Source: Sphingomonadaceae bacterium
GTDB taxonomy: Bacteria > Pseudomonadota > Alphaproteobacteria > Sphingomonadales > Sphingomonadaceae
Reading direction: 5' to 3'
Assembly (NCBI GenBank): GCA_024236155.1
Contig: JACKLA010000001.1
Span: 372,001-436,000, forward strand
DNA: 64,000 nucleotides
Below are positions 51,556 through 60,368 of the stretch, piece after piece; position 1 is the stretch's first letter, and the number at the start of each line of letters is the position of its first letter. Below the pieces are notes generated by a model that was not told the origin of the DNA, made no database searches, and worked only from the letters and a program-made list of their open reading frames with translations. A program made the position numbers and the translations under genes.

Positions 51556-52017
51556 ATGCGTCAGGACGGCGAAGCTTCGGTCGAGGAAATCCTCGAATCG
51601 ATCAAGAAGGTCATCGCACGCGACAATCGCACTGACGCTGCGGCCACCCGCCAGCGGCGCGAAACCGCTGGTGTGGTCGAACGCGAAGCCGATGAGGTGG
51701 AGGATGACGAGATCCTCGATCTTGGCGAGGCCGATTTCGTATCCGAAGCCGACACCGACGACGATACCGATGAGGTCGAGACGCTGGTGAACGCCGCCGC
51801 GCGCAAATCGATGCGCGACAATCTGGCCGCGCTGGCAATGCTGGCAGAACCCGGCGCACAGCCGCAAATCGTTCGCTCGGGCGAAACCTCGCTCGAGGGG
51901 CTGGTGCGCGAGATGCTTCGCCCGATGCTGGCCGAATGGCTCGATGCCAACCTTCCCGGGATGGTCGAACAGATGGTGCGTGACGAGATAACGCGGATCG
52001 CGGGCAAGAAGGGCTGA
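51556..52017 (+). CDS. popZ: Polar organizing protein PopZ (DUF2497)
   Basis: The 153-residue protein has the PopZ layout: an N-terminal helix EASVEEILESIKKVIARD, an acidic disordered middle (about residues 45-75), and a C-terminal oligomerisation module with SLEGLVREMLRPMLAEWLDA and NLPGMVEQMVRDEITRI. PopZ forms a polar matrix that anchors the chromosome origin and recruits cell-cycle proteins in Caulobacter. Here the acidic linker is short. valS, its usual neighbour in many relatives, does not follow. Confidence 0.88.
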   Translation: MRQDGEASVEEILESIKKVIARDNRTDAAATRQRRETAGVVEREADEVEDDEILDLGEADFVSEADTDDDTDEVETLVNAAARKSMRDNLAALAMLAEPGAQPQIVRSGETSLEGLVREMLRPMLAEWLDANLPGMVEQMVRDEITRIAGKKG

Positions 52018-52076
52018 GGCCTTCCACCCCAGCAAATCGCTTGCGTCGCGGGGCTGAGCGTTTAGTTCTCCCGCAC

Positions 52077-54230
52077 ATGATCAGAACACTCGGCCTCACC
52101 GCCTCTTTCGCCGCGCTGGCCATTGCCGCGCCTGCGCTTGCCGACCATCATGCCGGTTCGGACGACACCGCCGCCCGTCCCGCGATGAGCGCACAGGACC
52201 TCGTCACCATGCCGCGCCTTGGTGCGCCTGCGGTGACATCAAACGGGCGGTTTGCACTCTACACCGTTACCGAAACTGATGGCGAAACCTACAAGCGCGA
52301 CGCAAAGGTGTACTTGCGCGATCTGTCTGACCTCGACGCAGACCCAGTCGCCATCGATCTGGGTGGCGGCGCGTGGGATTTCAGCTTCGGTTCGGACGAC
52401 TGGCTCTATTTCCTGTCCGACCGCACCCTGGGCGAGGAAGAGGAAGGATATACTCGCGTCTGGCGCGCCGCGCTTGAAGGCAGCGGCAATGTCACCGGAC
52501 CGATGCTGGTCCTCGACCCGCAGAATGGCATCGACGGCTACAAGCTTGCGCCCGATGTAAAGAAAATCGCGGTGTGGGCGGAAATCGCCCGCGACTGCGA
52601 AGCCTTTGGCTGCGATGGCGATGGCGAAACGCACCTGCCGGGGCCGGGAACCGGCCGCCTGTATGACGGGGCCGATGGCTTCTATCGCCACTGGGACCAG
52701 TGGGAAACGCCGGGCACTTTCAGCCGGGCCTTTGTGTTCGGGCTGGAAAATGGCGAGGCCGTGGGCGACCCGCTCGCACTCGATGGTTCGCTTGGTGACG
52801 ATGCGCTGGTTGGCGACACCCCGACCAGGCCCTTCGGCGGCGGGGAAGATCTTGCCTGGGCTGCCGATTCGTCGGGCGTATTCTTCACTGCACGGCAGGC
52901 CGATGGCAAAGAGCCTTATTCGACCAACACCGATATCTGGTGGAATGCGCTCAGCGGCGCTGCACCGACCAATCTCACCGCGACCAACGAAGGTTACGAC
53001 CTGCTGCCGGTCCCCTCGCCGGACGGCAAGTATCTCGCCTATGTTGCCATGGCGCGCCCTTTCTACGAAGCAGACAGGCAGGTCATCCACCTGCGCGATC
53101 TCAAGACCGGCAAGACCCGCGCCCTGACCGATGCTTTCGACCGCAGCTTCGGTTCGATCGCGTGGACGCCCGATTCAAAGTGGATCATCGCCACCGCGCA
53201 GGACGTACTCGACACGCCCGCGTTCAGGATCGACCCCAGGACCGGCAAGGTCGAAACGCTCGACCTGATGGCGGGCAATGAAGCACACATCGCCAATGTC
53301 CAGCCGCTGCCGGGCGGACGGCTGCTGTTCACCCGCGATGCGATCAGCTCACCGTCCGAACTCTACCTGTCGAGCGGCTGGAAACAGGCGCGTCCGCTGA
53401 CATCGGTCGGGGCGGCTATCCTCGGCAACCGCGCTTCGGTTGTGACCACACGGTTCAATTTCACCGGCGCCGGTGGGGACACCGTCTGGGGCCAGATCAC
53501 CAAGCCCGAAACGCATGACGGGAAGCTACCCGCAATCCTCTACGTCCATGGTGGTCCGCAGGGTTCGTTCAACGATGGCTGGTCGAGCCGGTGGAACCCG
53601 CGCGTCCTCGCCAGCCAGGGCTATGCGGTCATCTCGGTCGATTTCCACGGCAGCACCGGATACGGGCAGGCATTCACTGACGCGATCAACCGGGACTGGG
53701 GTGGAAAGCCGCTGGAAGACCTGCAAAAGGGCCTCGCCGCAGCCATCGCACAGGATGGCGACATCGATGGCGACAATGCCTGCGCCATGGGGGCGAGTTA
53801 TGGCGGCTATATGATGAACTGGATCGCGGGCAAGTGGCCCGACCGGTTCAAGTGCCTCGTCCAGCACGACGGCCTGTTCGACATGCGCAGCTTCTACTAT
53901 TCGACCGAGGAGCTGTGGTTCCCCAAATGGGATTTCGGTGGCTCCTATGCGCAGCAGAAGGAACTCTACGAAAAGTGGAATCCGGTGAATTATGTCGACA
54001 ACTGGCAGACACCGATGCTGGTTGTAACGGGCGAAAAGGACTTCCGCGTGCCCTACACGCAAGGCCTGCAAAGCTTCACCGTGCTGCAGGAACGCGAAAT
54101 TCCGTCGCAGCTGCTGGTCTTCCCCGACGAGAATCACTGGGTGCTGAAACCAAAGAACTCGCTGCAGTGGCACAACACCGTGTTCGGCTGGCTCGACCGC
54201 TGGCTGGGTGAGGATAGCGGGCAGGAGTGA
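52077..54230 (+). CDS. S9 family (prolyl oligopeptidase-type) peptidase
   Basis: The 717-residue protein has a signal peptide ending near PALADHH, an N-terminal beta-propeller (about 50-440) and a C-terminal alpha/beta hydrolase domain. The catalytic triad is Ser574 in GASYGGYM, Asp655 in GEKDFRVPY and His687 in DENHWVLKP. YVHGGPQGSFNDGWSSRWNP is the oxyanion region. It probably trims dipeptides or short peptides in the periplasm. The ferredoxin gene starts within its stop (GTGA). Confidence 0.92.
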   Translation: MIRTLGLTASFAALAIAAPALADHHAGSDDTAARPAMSAQDLVTMPRLGAPAVTSNGRFALYTVTETDGETYKRDAKVYLRDLSDLDADPVAIDLGGGAWDFSFGSDDWLYFLSDRTLGEEEEGYTRVWRAALEGSGNVTGPMLVLDPQNGIDGYKLAPDVKKIAVWAEIARDCEAFGCDGDGETHLPGPGTGRLYDGADGFYRHWDQWETPGTFSRAFVFGLENGEAVGDPLALDGSLGDDALVGDTPTRPFGGGEDLAWAADSSGVFFTARQADGKEPYSTNTDIWWNALSGAAPTNLTATNEGYDLLPVPSPDGKYLAYVAMARPFYEADRQVIHLRDLKTGKTRALTDAFDRSFGSIAWTPDSKWIIATAQDVLDTPAFRIDPRTGKVETLDLMAGNEAHIANVQPLPGGRLLFTRDAISSPSELYLSSGWKQARPLTSVGAAILGNRASVVTTRFNFTGAGGDTVWGQITKPETHDGKLPAILYVHGGPQGSFNDGWSSRWNPRVLASQGYAVISVDFHGSTGYGQAFTDAINRDWGGKPLEDLQKGLAAAIAQDGDIDGDNACAMGASYGGYMMNWIAGKWPDRFKCLVQHDGLFDMRSFYYSTEELWFPKWDFGGSYAQQKELYEKWNPVNYVDNWQTPMLVVTGEKDFRVPYTQGLQSFTVLQEREIPSQLLVFPDENHWVLKPKNSLQWHNTVFGWLDRWLGEDSGQE

Positions 54231-54601
54231 CCAAGCCAGCCAAGCTGCGCAAGGCACGCCGTGCGCTGGAGACAATCGGCGGCGACACGCTGGAGCGACA
54301 CATCTTCCTGTGCGCAATTTCCGAGAAGCAGAAATGCTGCAAGCGCGATGAGGGCAAGGCCGCCTGGGCCTTTCTCAAGGAGCGCCTGAAAGAACTCGGG
54401 CTGGCAGGGCCGAAGACCGATGACGGGAAAGGCGGTATCCAGCGAACCAAGGCCGATTGCCTGCAGGTCTGCGCCGCCGGGCCGGTGGCCGTCGTGTGGC
54501 CGGACAATGTCTGGTACCATTCCTGCTCGCCCGAAGTGCTCGAGCAGATCATCCAGCAACACCTGATTGGCGGGCAACCCGTCGAGGACTATCGCCTATG
54601 A
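54227..54601 (+). CDS. Thioredoxin-like [2Fe-2S] ferredoxin
   Basis: The 124-residue protein belongs to the thioredoxin-like (Shethna) ferredoxins. It has RHIFLCAISEKQKCC with Cys29 and Cys37/38, and ADCLQVCAAGPVAVVWPDNVWYHSC with Cys78 and Cys82, the four expected ligands. GTG 54227 overlaps the peptidase stop. The partner enzyme is unknown. Its last codons overlap the convergent membrane-protein gene by 6 bp. Confidence 0.87.
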   Translation: MTKPAKLRKARRALETIGGDTLERHIFLCAISEKQKCCKRDEGKAAWAFLKERLKELGLAGPKTDDGKGGIQRTKADCLQVCAAGPVAVVWPDNVWYHSCSPEVLEQIIQQHLIGGQPVEDYRL

Positions 54602-54901
54602 CTGGAGGTCGTCGATCTCGTTGTCCGGCATACGGTGGTCAATCGATGCATCGTGCCCCGTTCCGTTCGACAGGAACACCAGCCCCATCAGGGCGCCGGT
54701 CAGCAGCATGGTGAAGCCGATCCCGATCGCAATCGCGATATAGTAATGCACCGTCGCCGGGCTTTCGCCGTCGTAAAGTAGGGCGATAGCAATCGCGACC
54801 GTGCCAATTGTCGCCAGCAGCATAAGCCGCATCGCGCGCCTGTATCGTGCCCAGGCGAAGGCTGCCTTTTCGGGATCGTCGAGAGGGGAACGGGCAGTCA
54901 T
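54596..54901 (-). CDS. Small membrane protein of unknown function
   Basis: The 101-residue protein has two membrane segments (about residues 24-42 and 53-77), a charged N-terminus (DDPEKAAFAWARYRRAMRL) and an acidic C-terminus. No family name comes to mind with confidence. The 3' end overlaps the ferredoxin gene tail-to-tail. Confidence 0.7.
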   Translation of the reverse strand: MTARSPLDDPEKAAFAWARYRRAMRLMLLATIGTVAIAIALLYDGESPATVHYYIAIAIGIGFTMLLTGALMGLVFLSNGTGHDASIDHRMPDNEIDDLQS

Positions 54902-55021
54902 CGCGCTGCCTCATGCGCGGGTTCGGGCTGCTCCGCAACCATGCATTCCAGCGCCGGGTGTCACAGTTTGGCGGAATCGGCCTTTCGTGGCACAATTGCA
55001 CAAGGAGAAGGAGGCCAAAGG

Positions 55022-55453
55022 ATGGAGATAGCCCAGCTGATAGCCGGACGAGCCAGCAGCGAAATCGTAACTTGCGATGTCACCATGTCGGTCAGGGAAG
55101 TCGTCGGTATCCTCGCCGAAAAGCGCATTGGCGCGATTCCGGTGATGGAAGCCGGCAAGGTCGCGGGCATCTTTTCGGAGCGCGATATCGTCTATCGCCT
55201 CGCGAGCGAAGGGTCTGCCTGCCTCAACCACGCGGTTGGCAGTGTGATGACGGCGCCGGCGATCACGGTCGATCCGCGCAAGACAGTGCTGGAGGCTCTT
55301 GGCCTGATGACGCGGCGGCGCATCCGCCACCTGCCGGTGGTCGAAGGCGATCATATGTGCGGCTTCATATCGATCGGCGATCTGGTCAAATCCCGCATGG
55401 ACGAAATCTCGACCGAGGCGGAGGCCTTGCGCGAATATATCCAGACCGCTTGA
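55022..55453 (+). CDS. CBS-domain pair protein
   Basis: The 143-residue protein is two CBS domains and little else: VTCDVTMSVREVVGILAEKRIGAIPVME with GIFSERDIVYRLA, and ITVDPRKTVLEALGLMTRRRIRHLPVVE with GFISIGDLVKSRM. Such proteins sense adenine nucleotides. ATG 55022 follows AAGGAGAAGGAGG. Stand-alone CBS proteins of this type are common in alphaproteobacteria; the target is unknown. It precedes erpA by 31 bp. Confidence 0.9.
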   Translation: MEIAQLIAGRASSEIVTCDVTMSVREVVGILAEKRIGAIPVMEAGKVAGIFSERDIVYRLASEGSACLNHAVGSVMTAPAITVDPRKTVLEALGLMTRRRIRHLPVVEGDHMCGFISIGDLVKSRMDEISTEAEALREYIQTA

Positions 55454-55484
55454 GCGCGCGCCCTCCCGGCACTACATCGCTCCC

Positions 55485-55814
55485 ATGGCCGAACCGCTCA
55501 CCCTGACCGATGCCGCCGCGAAGCGCGTGGCGTGGATTGCCGAGAGGCAGAACAAGCCGGCGATGCTGCGGCTGTCCGTCGAGGGCGGTGGTTGTTCGGG
55601 CTTCCAGTACAAGTTCGACCTAGCCGATACCGTGGAAGGCGACGATTCGGTCAGCGAAACTTCCGGCGTGAAGCTGGTGGTAGACCCCGTCTCGCTGGAT
55701 CTCGTGGCGGGCAGCGTGGTCGACTTCGTCGAATCGCTTGGCGGCGCGGCATTCCGGGTCGAGAATCCGCAAGCGGCAGCCGGGTGCGGCTGCGGATCGA
55801 GCTTCGGGATTTGA
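55485..55814 (+). CDS. erpA: Iron-sulfur cluster insertion protein ErpA
   Basis: The 109-residue A-type carrier has Cys37 in GGGCSGFQYKFDL and Cys101 and Cys103 in GCGCGSSF, the three ligand positions. AFRVENPQAAAGCGCG is typical of ErpA. It delivers clusters to final enzymes and complements SufA (22981). xthA follows at 38 bp. Confidence 0.92.
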   Translation: MAEPLTLTDAAAKRVAWIAERQNKPAMLRLSVEGGGCSGFQYKFDLADTVEGDDSVSETSGVKLVVDPVSLDLVAGSVVDFVESLGGAAFRVENPQAAAGCGCGSSFGI

Positions 55815-55852
55815 GTTAGACCTGTGGCGTTTGTTCGGGCATCAACCCCACG

Positions 55853-56638
55853 ATGAAAATCGCCAGCTTCAATATCAACGGGATCAAGGCCCGGCTGCCG
55901 CGCCTCAAGGAGTGGCTCGTCGAGACACGGCCCACCGTCGCCTGCCTGCAAGAAATCAAGACGATGGACGAGGGCTTCCCGGCGGAGGAATTCGAGGAAA
56001 TCGGCTACAAGGCGATCTGGCATGGCCAGAAGAGCTTTAACGGGGTGGCGATCCTCGCCGACGGGGTGGAGCCGGTCGAAACGAAGCGCGGCCTCGGCAT
56101 CGATGGCCCGAAAGAGGGTGAGGGCGAACAGGCGCGCTATCTCGAAGCCGATGTGAACGGTGTTCGGGTGGTGTGCATCTATTTGCCCAACGGCAACCCG
56201 CATCCCGGGCCCAAATTCGATTACAAGCTGGCGTGGATGGAGCGGCTGCGGGCACGAATGCGCGAGCTGTGGGAGCAGGAAATCCCGGTCGCGCTGGTGG
56301 GGGACTTCAATGTCATCCCGCAGGACAAGGATGTTTGGTCGCCCAAGGCCATGGCGTCGGACGCGCTGATGCAACCCGAATCGCGCGATGCCTATGCGCG
56401 GCTGCTGGCCGACGGGTGGACCGACGCCATCGACACGCTCAACCCGCGCGGCGGGGTGTGGACCTATTGGGATTACCAGGCCGGCGCCTGGCAGCGTGAT
56501 CACGGTTTCCGGATCGATCACCTGCTGCTGACCCCCGAGCTGGCCGACCGGCTTGTCGCGGCCGGGGTCGACAAGGACCATCGAGGTCGTGAAAAGGCGA
56601 GCGATCATGCGCCCGTCTGGGTCGAAATTCGCGATTGA
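55853..56638 (+). CDS. xthA: Exodeoxyribonuclease III (AP endonuclease)
   Basis: The 261-residue Mg-dependent enzyme cuts DNA at abasic sites. Signatures are MKIASFNINGIKARL, TVACLQEIKT with the metal Glu, NGVAILADG, VALVGDFNVIPQDKDVW, and the C-terminal RIDHLLLTPEL with SDHAPVWVEI. No LexA box was seen upstream. Confidence 0.95.
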   Translation: MKIASFNINGIKARLPRLKEWLVETRPTVACLQEIKTMDEGFPAEEFEEIGYKAIWHGQKSFNGVAILADGVEPVETKRGLGIDGPKEGEGEQARYLEADVNGVRVVCIYLPNGNPHPGPKFDYKLAWMERLRARMRELWEQEIPVALVGDFNVIPQDKDVWSPKAMASDALMQPESRDAYARLLADGWTDAIDTLNPRGGVWTYWDYQAGAWQRDHGFRIDHLLLTPELADRLVAAGVDKDHRGREKASDHAPVWVEIRD

Positions 56639-56642
56639 TGCG

Positions 56643-56680
56643 AAAAAGGCCCCTTCCCGAACGATGCGGGAAGGAGCCCC
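56643..56680 (-). terminator. Terminator of the SleB-type hydrolase gene
   Basis: On the minus strand, GGCTCCTTCCCG pairs with CGGGAAGGGGCC (one mismatch) and is followed by TTTTT. It also lies 5 bp past the xthA stop and may stop transcription from that side to a lesser degree. Confidence 0.75.
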
Positions 56681-56699
56681 TTGCGACCCTGAGGCTGGC

Positions 56700-57344
56700 T
56701 CAGCGGTAGAAGACGTGTGTGCTGATCGTAGCGCGCGCCTGCTTGGTGCGGCTCCACTTCGGGCTGACATAGCGCGCGTGGAAATAGAGCGAATCCCTGG
56801 CTTCGCTTTCCCACAGGCCTTCATGCGCGATACGCGCGATAGCCTTGGCCTGCGTCCATGCCTGCGACCCACGGCGGATACGCGGCATCGAGCCGCTACG
56901 CACGAAAGAGAACTGCTTGGGCTGGTAAACCACCCCGCAATAGCTCGACGGGAAGAGATCCGATTCCGCACGGTTGATTACGACCTGCGCAACGGCCAGC
57001 TGGCCATTGAGCGGTTCGCCACGCGATTCGAAATAGACGGTGCCGGCAAGGCATTCCATTTCACGCGAAAGCGTATCGGGCGTGTTTACCGACGAAACCA
57101 GTTCACGCAGCGATCCCGCAGAGGGCACAGCCTCCACAGCGGGTGCTTCGGTTTCGGTCGGAATCGGCTGGACGATCTCGCCAGCCTCGAATTCGGGCAC
57201 GACCTCTTCAGTCAGAGGTTCGGCGGTGATTTCCTGTTCGACGCCCGCCTGGGCATTCGCGCCGGAAATCTCGGCGCTGGCAAATCCGGTTGCTACCGTC
57301 GCGGCCAGCGCGACAAAACCGGTCATTCGGGTCTTGCGACTCAT
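56700..57344 (-). CDS. Cell wall hydrolase, SleB family
   Basis: The 214-residue protein has a signal peptide ending near ANAQAG (residue 33), a Glu/Pro-rich linker and a SleB/Hydrolase_2 domain: CLAGTVYFESRGEPLNGQLAVAQVVINR, with the catalytic Glu in YFESRGE, and CGVVYQPKQFSFV. It cuts peptidoglycan, probably as a lytic transglycosylase. The upstream region is long (about 170 nt from a predicted promoter at 57522). Confidence 0.88.
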   Translation of the reverse strand: MSRKTRMTGFVALAATVATGFASAEISGANAQAGVEQEITAEPLTEEVVPEFEAGEIVQPIPTETEAPAVEAVPSAGSLRELVSSVNTPDTLSREMECLAGTVYFESRGEPLNGQLAVAQVVINRAESDLFPSSYCGVVYQPKQFSFVRSGSMPRIRRGSQAWTQAKAIARIAHEGLWESEARDSLYFHARYVSPKWSRTKQARATISTHVFYR

Positions 57345-57521
57345 AACATATCGTCATTGAGCGGTGGACGAGCACTGGCGCAGGTTGGGACCTGTTTCGC
57401 GTTTCTTGCGTTGTAAGGGTTGGGTCCGGTTGTTCAGCCTGCCGGCTGTCCCCCGTCTGCGTGCTTGCTGCGTGGCCGAATTGCCGCGCGTGCCGCCTGC
57501 GCACTCGGAAGTTCGTGGGGT

Positions 57522-57549
57522 CACATAGTTTCAGTTGAAATCAAGTCAA
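57522..57549 (-). promoter_or_regulatory. Promoter upstream of the SleB-type gene
   Basis: On the minus strand TTGACT (57549-57544) and TATGTG (57527-57522) are 16 bp apart. The predicted transcript starts near 57515, which leaves a leader of about 170 nt before the ATG at 57344. The promoter abuts the DUF1491 stop codon. Confidence 0.5.
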
Positions 57550-57550
57550 C

Positions 57551-57886
57551 TCATTTATGCTGCAGTGCGACAAAACGTTCTGCATCCGCGATATCCAGCT
57601 CCACGATCCAGATATCACCGTCCTGGTTACGGCGCTTGGTCAGGTAGTCGTTGAATTCCCAGGGGTTTTCAGCATCCTGGGCGCGGGTCAGCGAGAACTT
57701 CCGTTCCCCATCGAGGCTCGGCATGCGCTCGTAAAGCTTTGCATTGGCGCCGTTTTCCATCGTCACAATCAGGATTGTGCCCGCGTCGCGCTCACCCTTG
57801 GCGAGAACCGTTGCGAAGCCACCAGCCGCCTGCACCGCACGAATCAGCGCACCAATTTCGACATGCGCCGGAAGGCGATCGTCCAC
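57551..57886 (-). CDS. DUF1491 family protein
   Basis: The 111-residue soluble protein matches DUF1491: LPAHVEIGALIRAVQAAGGFATVLAKGERDAGTILIV at the N-terminus and NPWEFNDYLTKRRNQDGDIWIVELD later. The family is alphaproteobacterial and uncharacterised. It follows the thioesterase gene by 3 bp in the unit ptsN-thioesterase-DUF1491. Confidence 0.85.
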   Translation of the reverse strand: MDDRLPAHVEIGALIRAVQAAGGFATVLAKGERDAGTILIVTMENGANAKLYERMPSLDGERKFSLTRAQDAENPWEFNDYLTKRRNQDGDIWIVELDIADAERFVALQHK

Positions 57887-57889
57887 GCT

Positions 57890-58399
57890 TCAGTCCCTGG
57901 CGCCGGAATAGCCGGGAAGGCCCGAAAGCGCGATGTGGGACCGCATGAACGTGCCGGTTCCGCGCCCGATTTCATCGCCTTCGGCATCGACCAGCCTTGA
58001 TTCAGCCACGAAAACCCTGCGCTTCCCGCTGATCCAACGACCTTCTGCAACCACCTCGCCGACCTTAACCGGCTTGGTGAAGTGGAGATTGAATGACGTC
58101 GTCAGCAGGAAGCGATCGCTCACCAGCGTGTTCGCCGCGTAGAAAGCCGCATCGTCGAGCATCTTGAAATAGATCGTCCCATGCGCCGCGCCCGCTGCGT
58201 GATAGGATTGCTCGGTCACCTGGAAGACCAGCCGCGATTGCCCGCGCCCGGTGATTTCGAGCCGCGAATCGAACAGCGCGTTCACCGGCGCCGACGCATA
58301 GAGTGCCTCAAGCGCCCGGTAGTGGGTTTCCGCCCCCGCAGCATCGCTGCCGTGCGGATCCGGGTTGCTCGCTTCAGGCGGCGTCACGGTCCGAGACAT
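57890..58399 (-). CDS. PaaI-type thioesterase (hotdog fold)
   Basis: The 169-residue protein has a hotdog domain: YHAAGAAHGTIYFKMLDDAAFYAANTLVSDRFLLTTSFNLHFTKPVKVGEVVAEGRW, with the Asp of the PaaI active site in MLDDAAF. It probably hydrolyses an acyl-CoA; the acyl group is not known. Its 5' end overlaps ptsN by 26 bp. Confidence 0.85.
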   Translation of the reverse strand: MSRTVTPPEASNPDPHGSDAAGAETHYRALEALYASAPVNALFDSRLEITGRGQSRLVFQVTEQSYHAAGAAHGTIYFKMLDDAAFYAANTLVSDRFLLTTSFNLHFTKPVKVGEVVAEGRWISGKRRVFVAESRLVDAEGDEIGRGTGTFMRSHIALSGLPGYSGARD

Positions 58400-58835
58400 T
58401 GGTCAGCAGCGCGTATAGCGCCTCGGGATCCGATGCATCGGCCATCGCCTGGTGCATCGCCTCATCACGCACCAGCCGCGAGATTGCCGCCAATGCATGA
58501 AGGTGGCTTGCCCCCGCATTCTGGGGCGAAAGCAAACCGAAGACGAGATCGACCGGCATGCCATCGGCTGCAGCGAAATCGACTGCATTGTCCAACCGCA
58601 TCAACACGGCAACAGGCCTGGGAACACCGTCGATCCGGGCATGCGGGATGGCCACGCCGCGGCCGAAACCGGTGCTGCCGAGGGATTCGCGCTCCTGTAG
58701 CGATTCGAGAACATTGTCGCGTTCGACGCCGTAAGCCACCGCAAAACGATCCGCGATCGCTTCGAGGATTGCCTGCTTGCTACCAAGCGATGCCGTAAAA
58801 ACGGCCTCGGGAAGTAATTTAAACTGCGCTTCCAT
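58374..58835 (-). CDS. ptsN: PTS IIA-like nitrogen regulatory protein PtsN
   Basis: The 153-residue EIIA protein has the phospho-His65 in FGRGVAIPHARID and blocks RESLGSTGFG and DLVFGLLSPQNAGASHLHALA. It is part of the PTS-Ntr phosphorelay rather than sugar import; no membrane component is nearby. It lies downstream of hpf, as in many proteobacteria, but rpoN is absent here. The 166-bp gap to hpf (58836-59001) contains an AT-rich stretch near its start. Confidence 0.9.
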   Translation of the reverse strand: MEAQFKLLPEAVFTASLGSKQAILEAIADRFAVAYGVERDNVLESLQERESLGSTGFGRGVAIPHARIDGVPRPVAVLMRLDNAVDFAAADGMPVDLVFGLLSPQNAGASHLHALAAISRLVRDEAMHQAMADASDPEALYALLTNVSDRDAA

Positions 58836-59001
58836 AGTTCCAAAAAAATATCTTGATTCAATGCATTAGGAAACCGACAAGCCTCAAAGGCCGTTCCTGT
58901 CGCATCAGTCAAACCCAAAGGTGCAACGGGGCGTTTCCAGCCTGCCTGCACCCGGTTTTGCTATCCGGTTGGTTCCGTCGGCCTCTTCAGCCAGAGACGG
59001 A

Positions 59002-59574
59002 TCAGTGTGGTTCGACCCAGCCGATCGAACCGTCGCGGCGGCGGTAAACCATATTGTGCCGCCCGGTGCCAGCATTTTTGAAGAACATCGCATTGGTATC
59101 GCGCAGGTCGAGCATCATCACTGCATCGGCAACGCTTGCTTCGGGGATATCGACCCTGGTCTCGGCAATGACGAGCGGTGCGTCGGCAGCCTCTTCTCCT
59201 TCGTCGGAAACCGGCTCTTCATAGGCGAACACCGTATAGGCCGCCTCTTCCTCGCGGGCGGCATAGTCGGCCTGTTCGTGGCGATCCTGCAACCGTCTCT
59301 TGTAGCGGCGCAGCTGCTTGTCGATCTTGGCCGACGCCTGATCAAGCGCCTGATGTGCATCATGCGCTTCGGCATGGCCTTTCACGATCATGCCCTGCAT
59401 CACATGGGTCACGATATCGCAGCTGAACGCGCCAGCGGGCGCCTTGCCGAAGGTAACGTGGGAGGAAAGCGCGCGATTGAAGTATTTTTCGACAATTCCG
59501 TTCAGCCGGTCCGTGGCGTGATCCTGCAGCGCAGCGCCGGTTTCAACCTGGTGACCAGAAATGCGGATATCCAT
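59002..59574 (-). CDS. hpf: Long-form ribosome hibernation promoting factor
   Basis: The 190-residue protein has an N-terminal YfiA/HPF domain (MDIRISGHQVETGAALQDHA ... SAKIDKQLRRYKRRLQDRH) and the C-terminal dimerisation domain of long HPF (about 135-190, ending VYRRRDGSIGWVEPH), joined by an acidic linker. It would form 100S ribosome dimers in stationary phase. Confidence 0.93.
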   Translation of the reverse strand: MDIRISGHQVETGAALQDHATDRLNGIVEKYFNRALSSHVTFGKAPAGAFSCDIVTHVMQGMIVKGHAEAHDAHQALDQASAKIDKQLRRYKRRLQDRHEQADYAAREEEAAYTVFAYEEPVSDEGEEAADAPLVIAETRVDIPEASVADAVMMLDLRDTNAMFFKNAGTGRHNMVYRRRDGSIGWVEPH

Positions 59575-59615
59575 TGTCGCTTCACTCCTTATTGGCGAGA
59601 CCTCCCGATCCCACT

Positions 59616-60305
59616 CTACTTACCCCAAAGTGGGGATTCGATTTGCGCGATAAAGGCCTTGTGGCGCGCAATTTCTTCCTCGCTCGCAGCATGCGCGCGC
59701 GGTTCGCGAAAAACCCGTTCGACCTGCGGGCGTTGCTCGACAATCTCGGCCTGCATGCTTGCGCCCGTCTCGGCAGCAAGTTCCAGCCCGATCTGTCGTC
59801 CGCCGGTCAGCTCGACATAGACCTGCGCCAGCAGTTCGGCATCGAGCAGCGCGCCATGCTTCACACGATGACTGCGGTCCACACCGTAGCGCGAGCAAAG
59901 CGCATCGAGCGACAGTTTCGCGCCGGGGTGGCGCTTGCGGGCGATGGCGACCGTATCGACCATCCGGTCGAGACCGACCGCATCATGTCCGCACATCTCC
60001 AGCTCGGTGTTGAGAAAGCCGAAGTCGAACCCGGCATTGTGCGCTACCAGCGGTGCGTCACCAAGGAACTCGAGCAAATCACCGGCAAGCTCGGCAAACA
60101 GCGGTTTGTCGGCGAGGAACGCGCTCGAAAGTCCATGCACCGCCTCGGCCCCGGCGGGCATATCGCGTTGCGGATTGAAATAGGCGTGGAAGGTCTCGCC
60201 GGTAGCCACCCGGTTGACCATTTCAATGCAGCCGATTTCGACCATTCGGTCACCCGTCTTGGGGTCAAGTCCGGTGGTTTCCGTATCGAAAACGATCTCG
60301 CGCAT
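59616..60305 (-). CDS. dnaQ: DNA polymerase III epsilon subunit (proofreading exonuclease)
   Basis: The 229-residue DEDDh exonuclease has Asp7 and Glu9 in REIVFDTETTGLDP, GAEAVHGLSSAFLADKP, VAHNAGFDFGFLN and HGALLDAELLAQVYVEL with the His of DEDDh. The C-terminal region binds the polymerase. The start at 60305 fits the family; the 12 residues upstream look like non-coding. Confidence 0.95.
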   Translation of the reverse strand: MREIVFDTETTGLDPKTGDRMVEIGCIEMVNRVATGETFHAYFNPQRDMPAGAEAVHGLSSAFLADKPLFAELAGDLLEFLGDAPLVAHNAGFDFGFLNTELEMCGHDAVGLDRMVDTVAIARKRHPGAKLSLDALCSRYGVDRSHRVKHGALLDAELLAQVYVELTGGRQIGLELAAETGASMQAEIVEQRPQVERVFREPRAHAASEEEIARHKAFIAQIESPLWGK

Positions 60306-60368
60306 TGGCGATATTATCGGACCGAACTTGGCGGCAGGCAAGAGGGCATGGCGAGTATTTTTCTCGCT

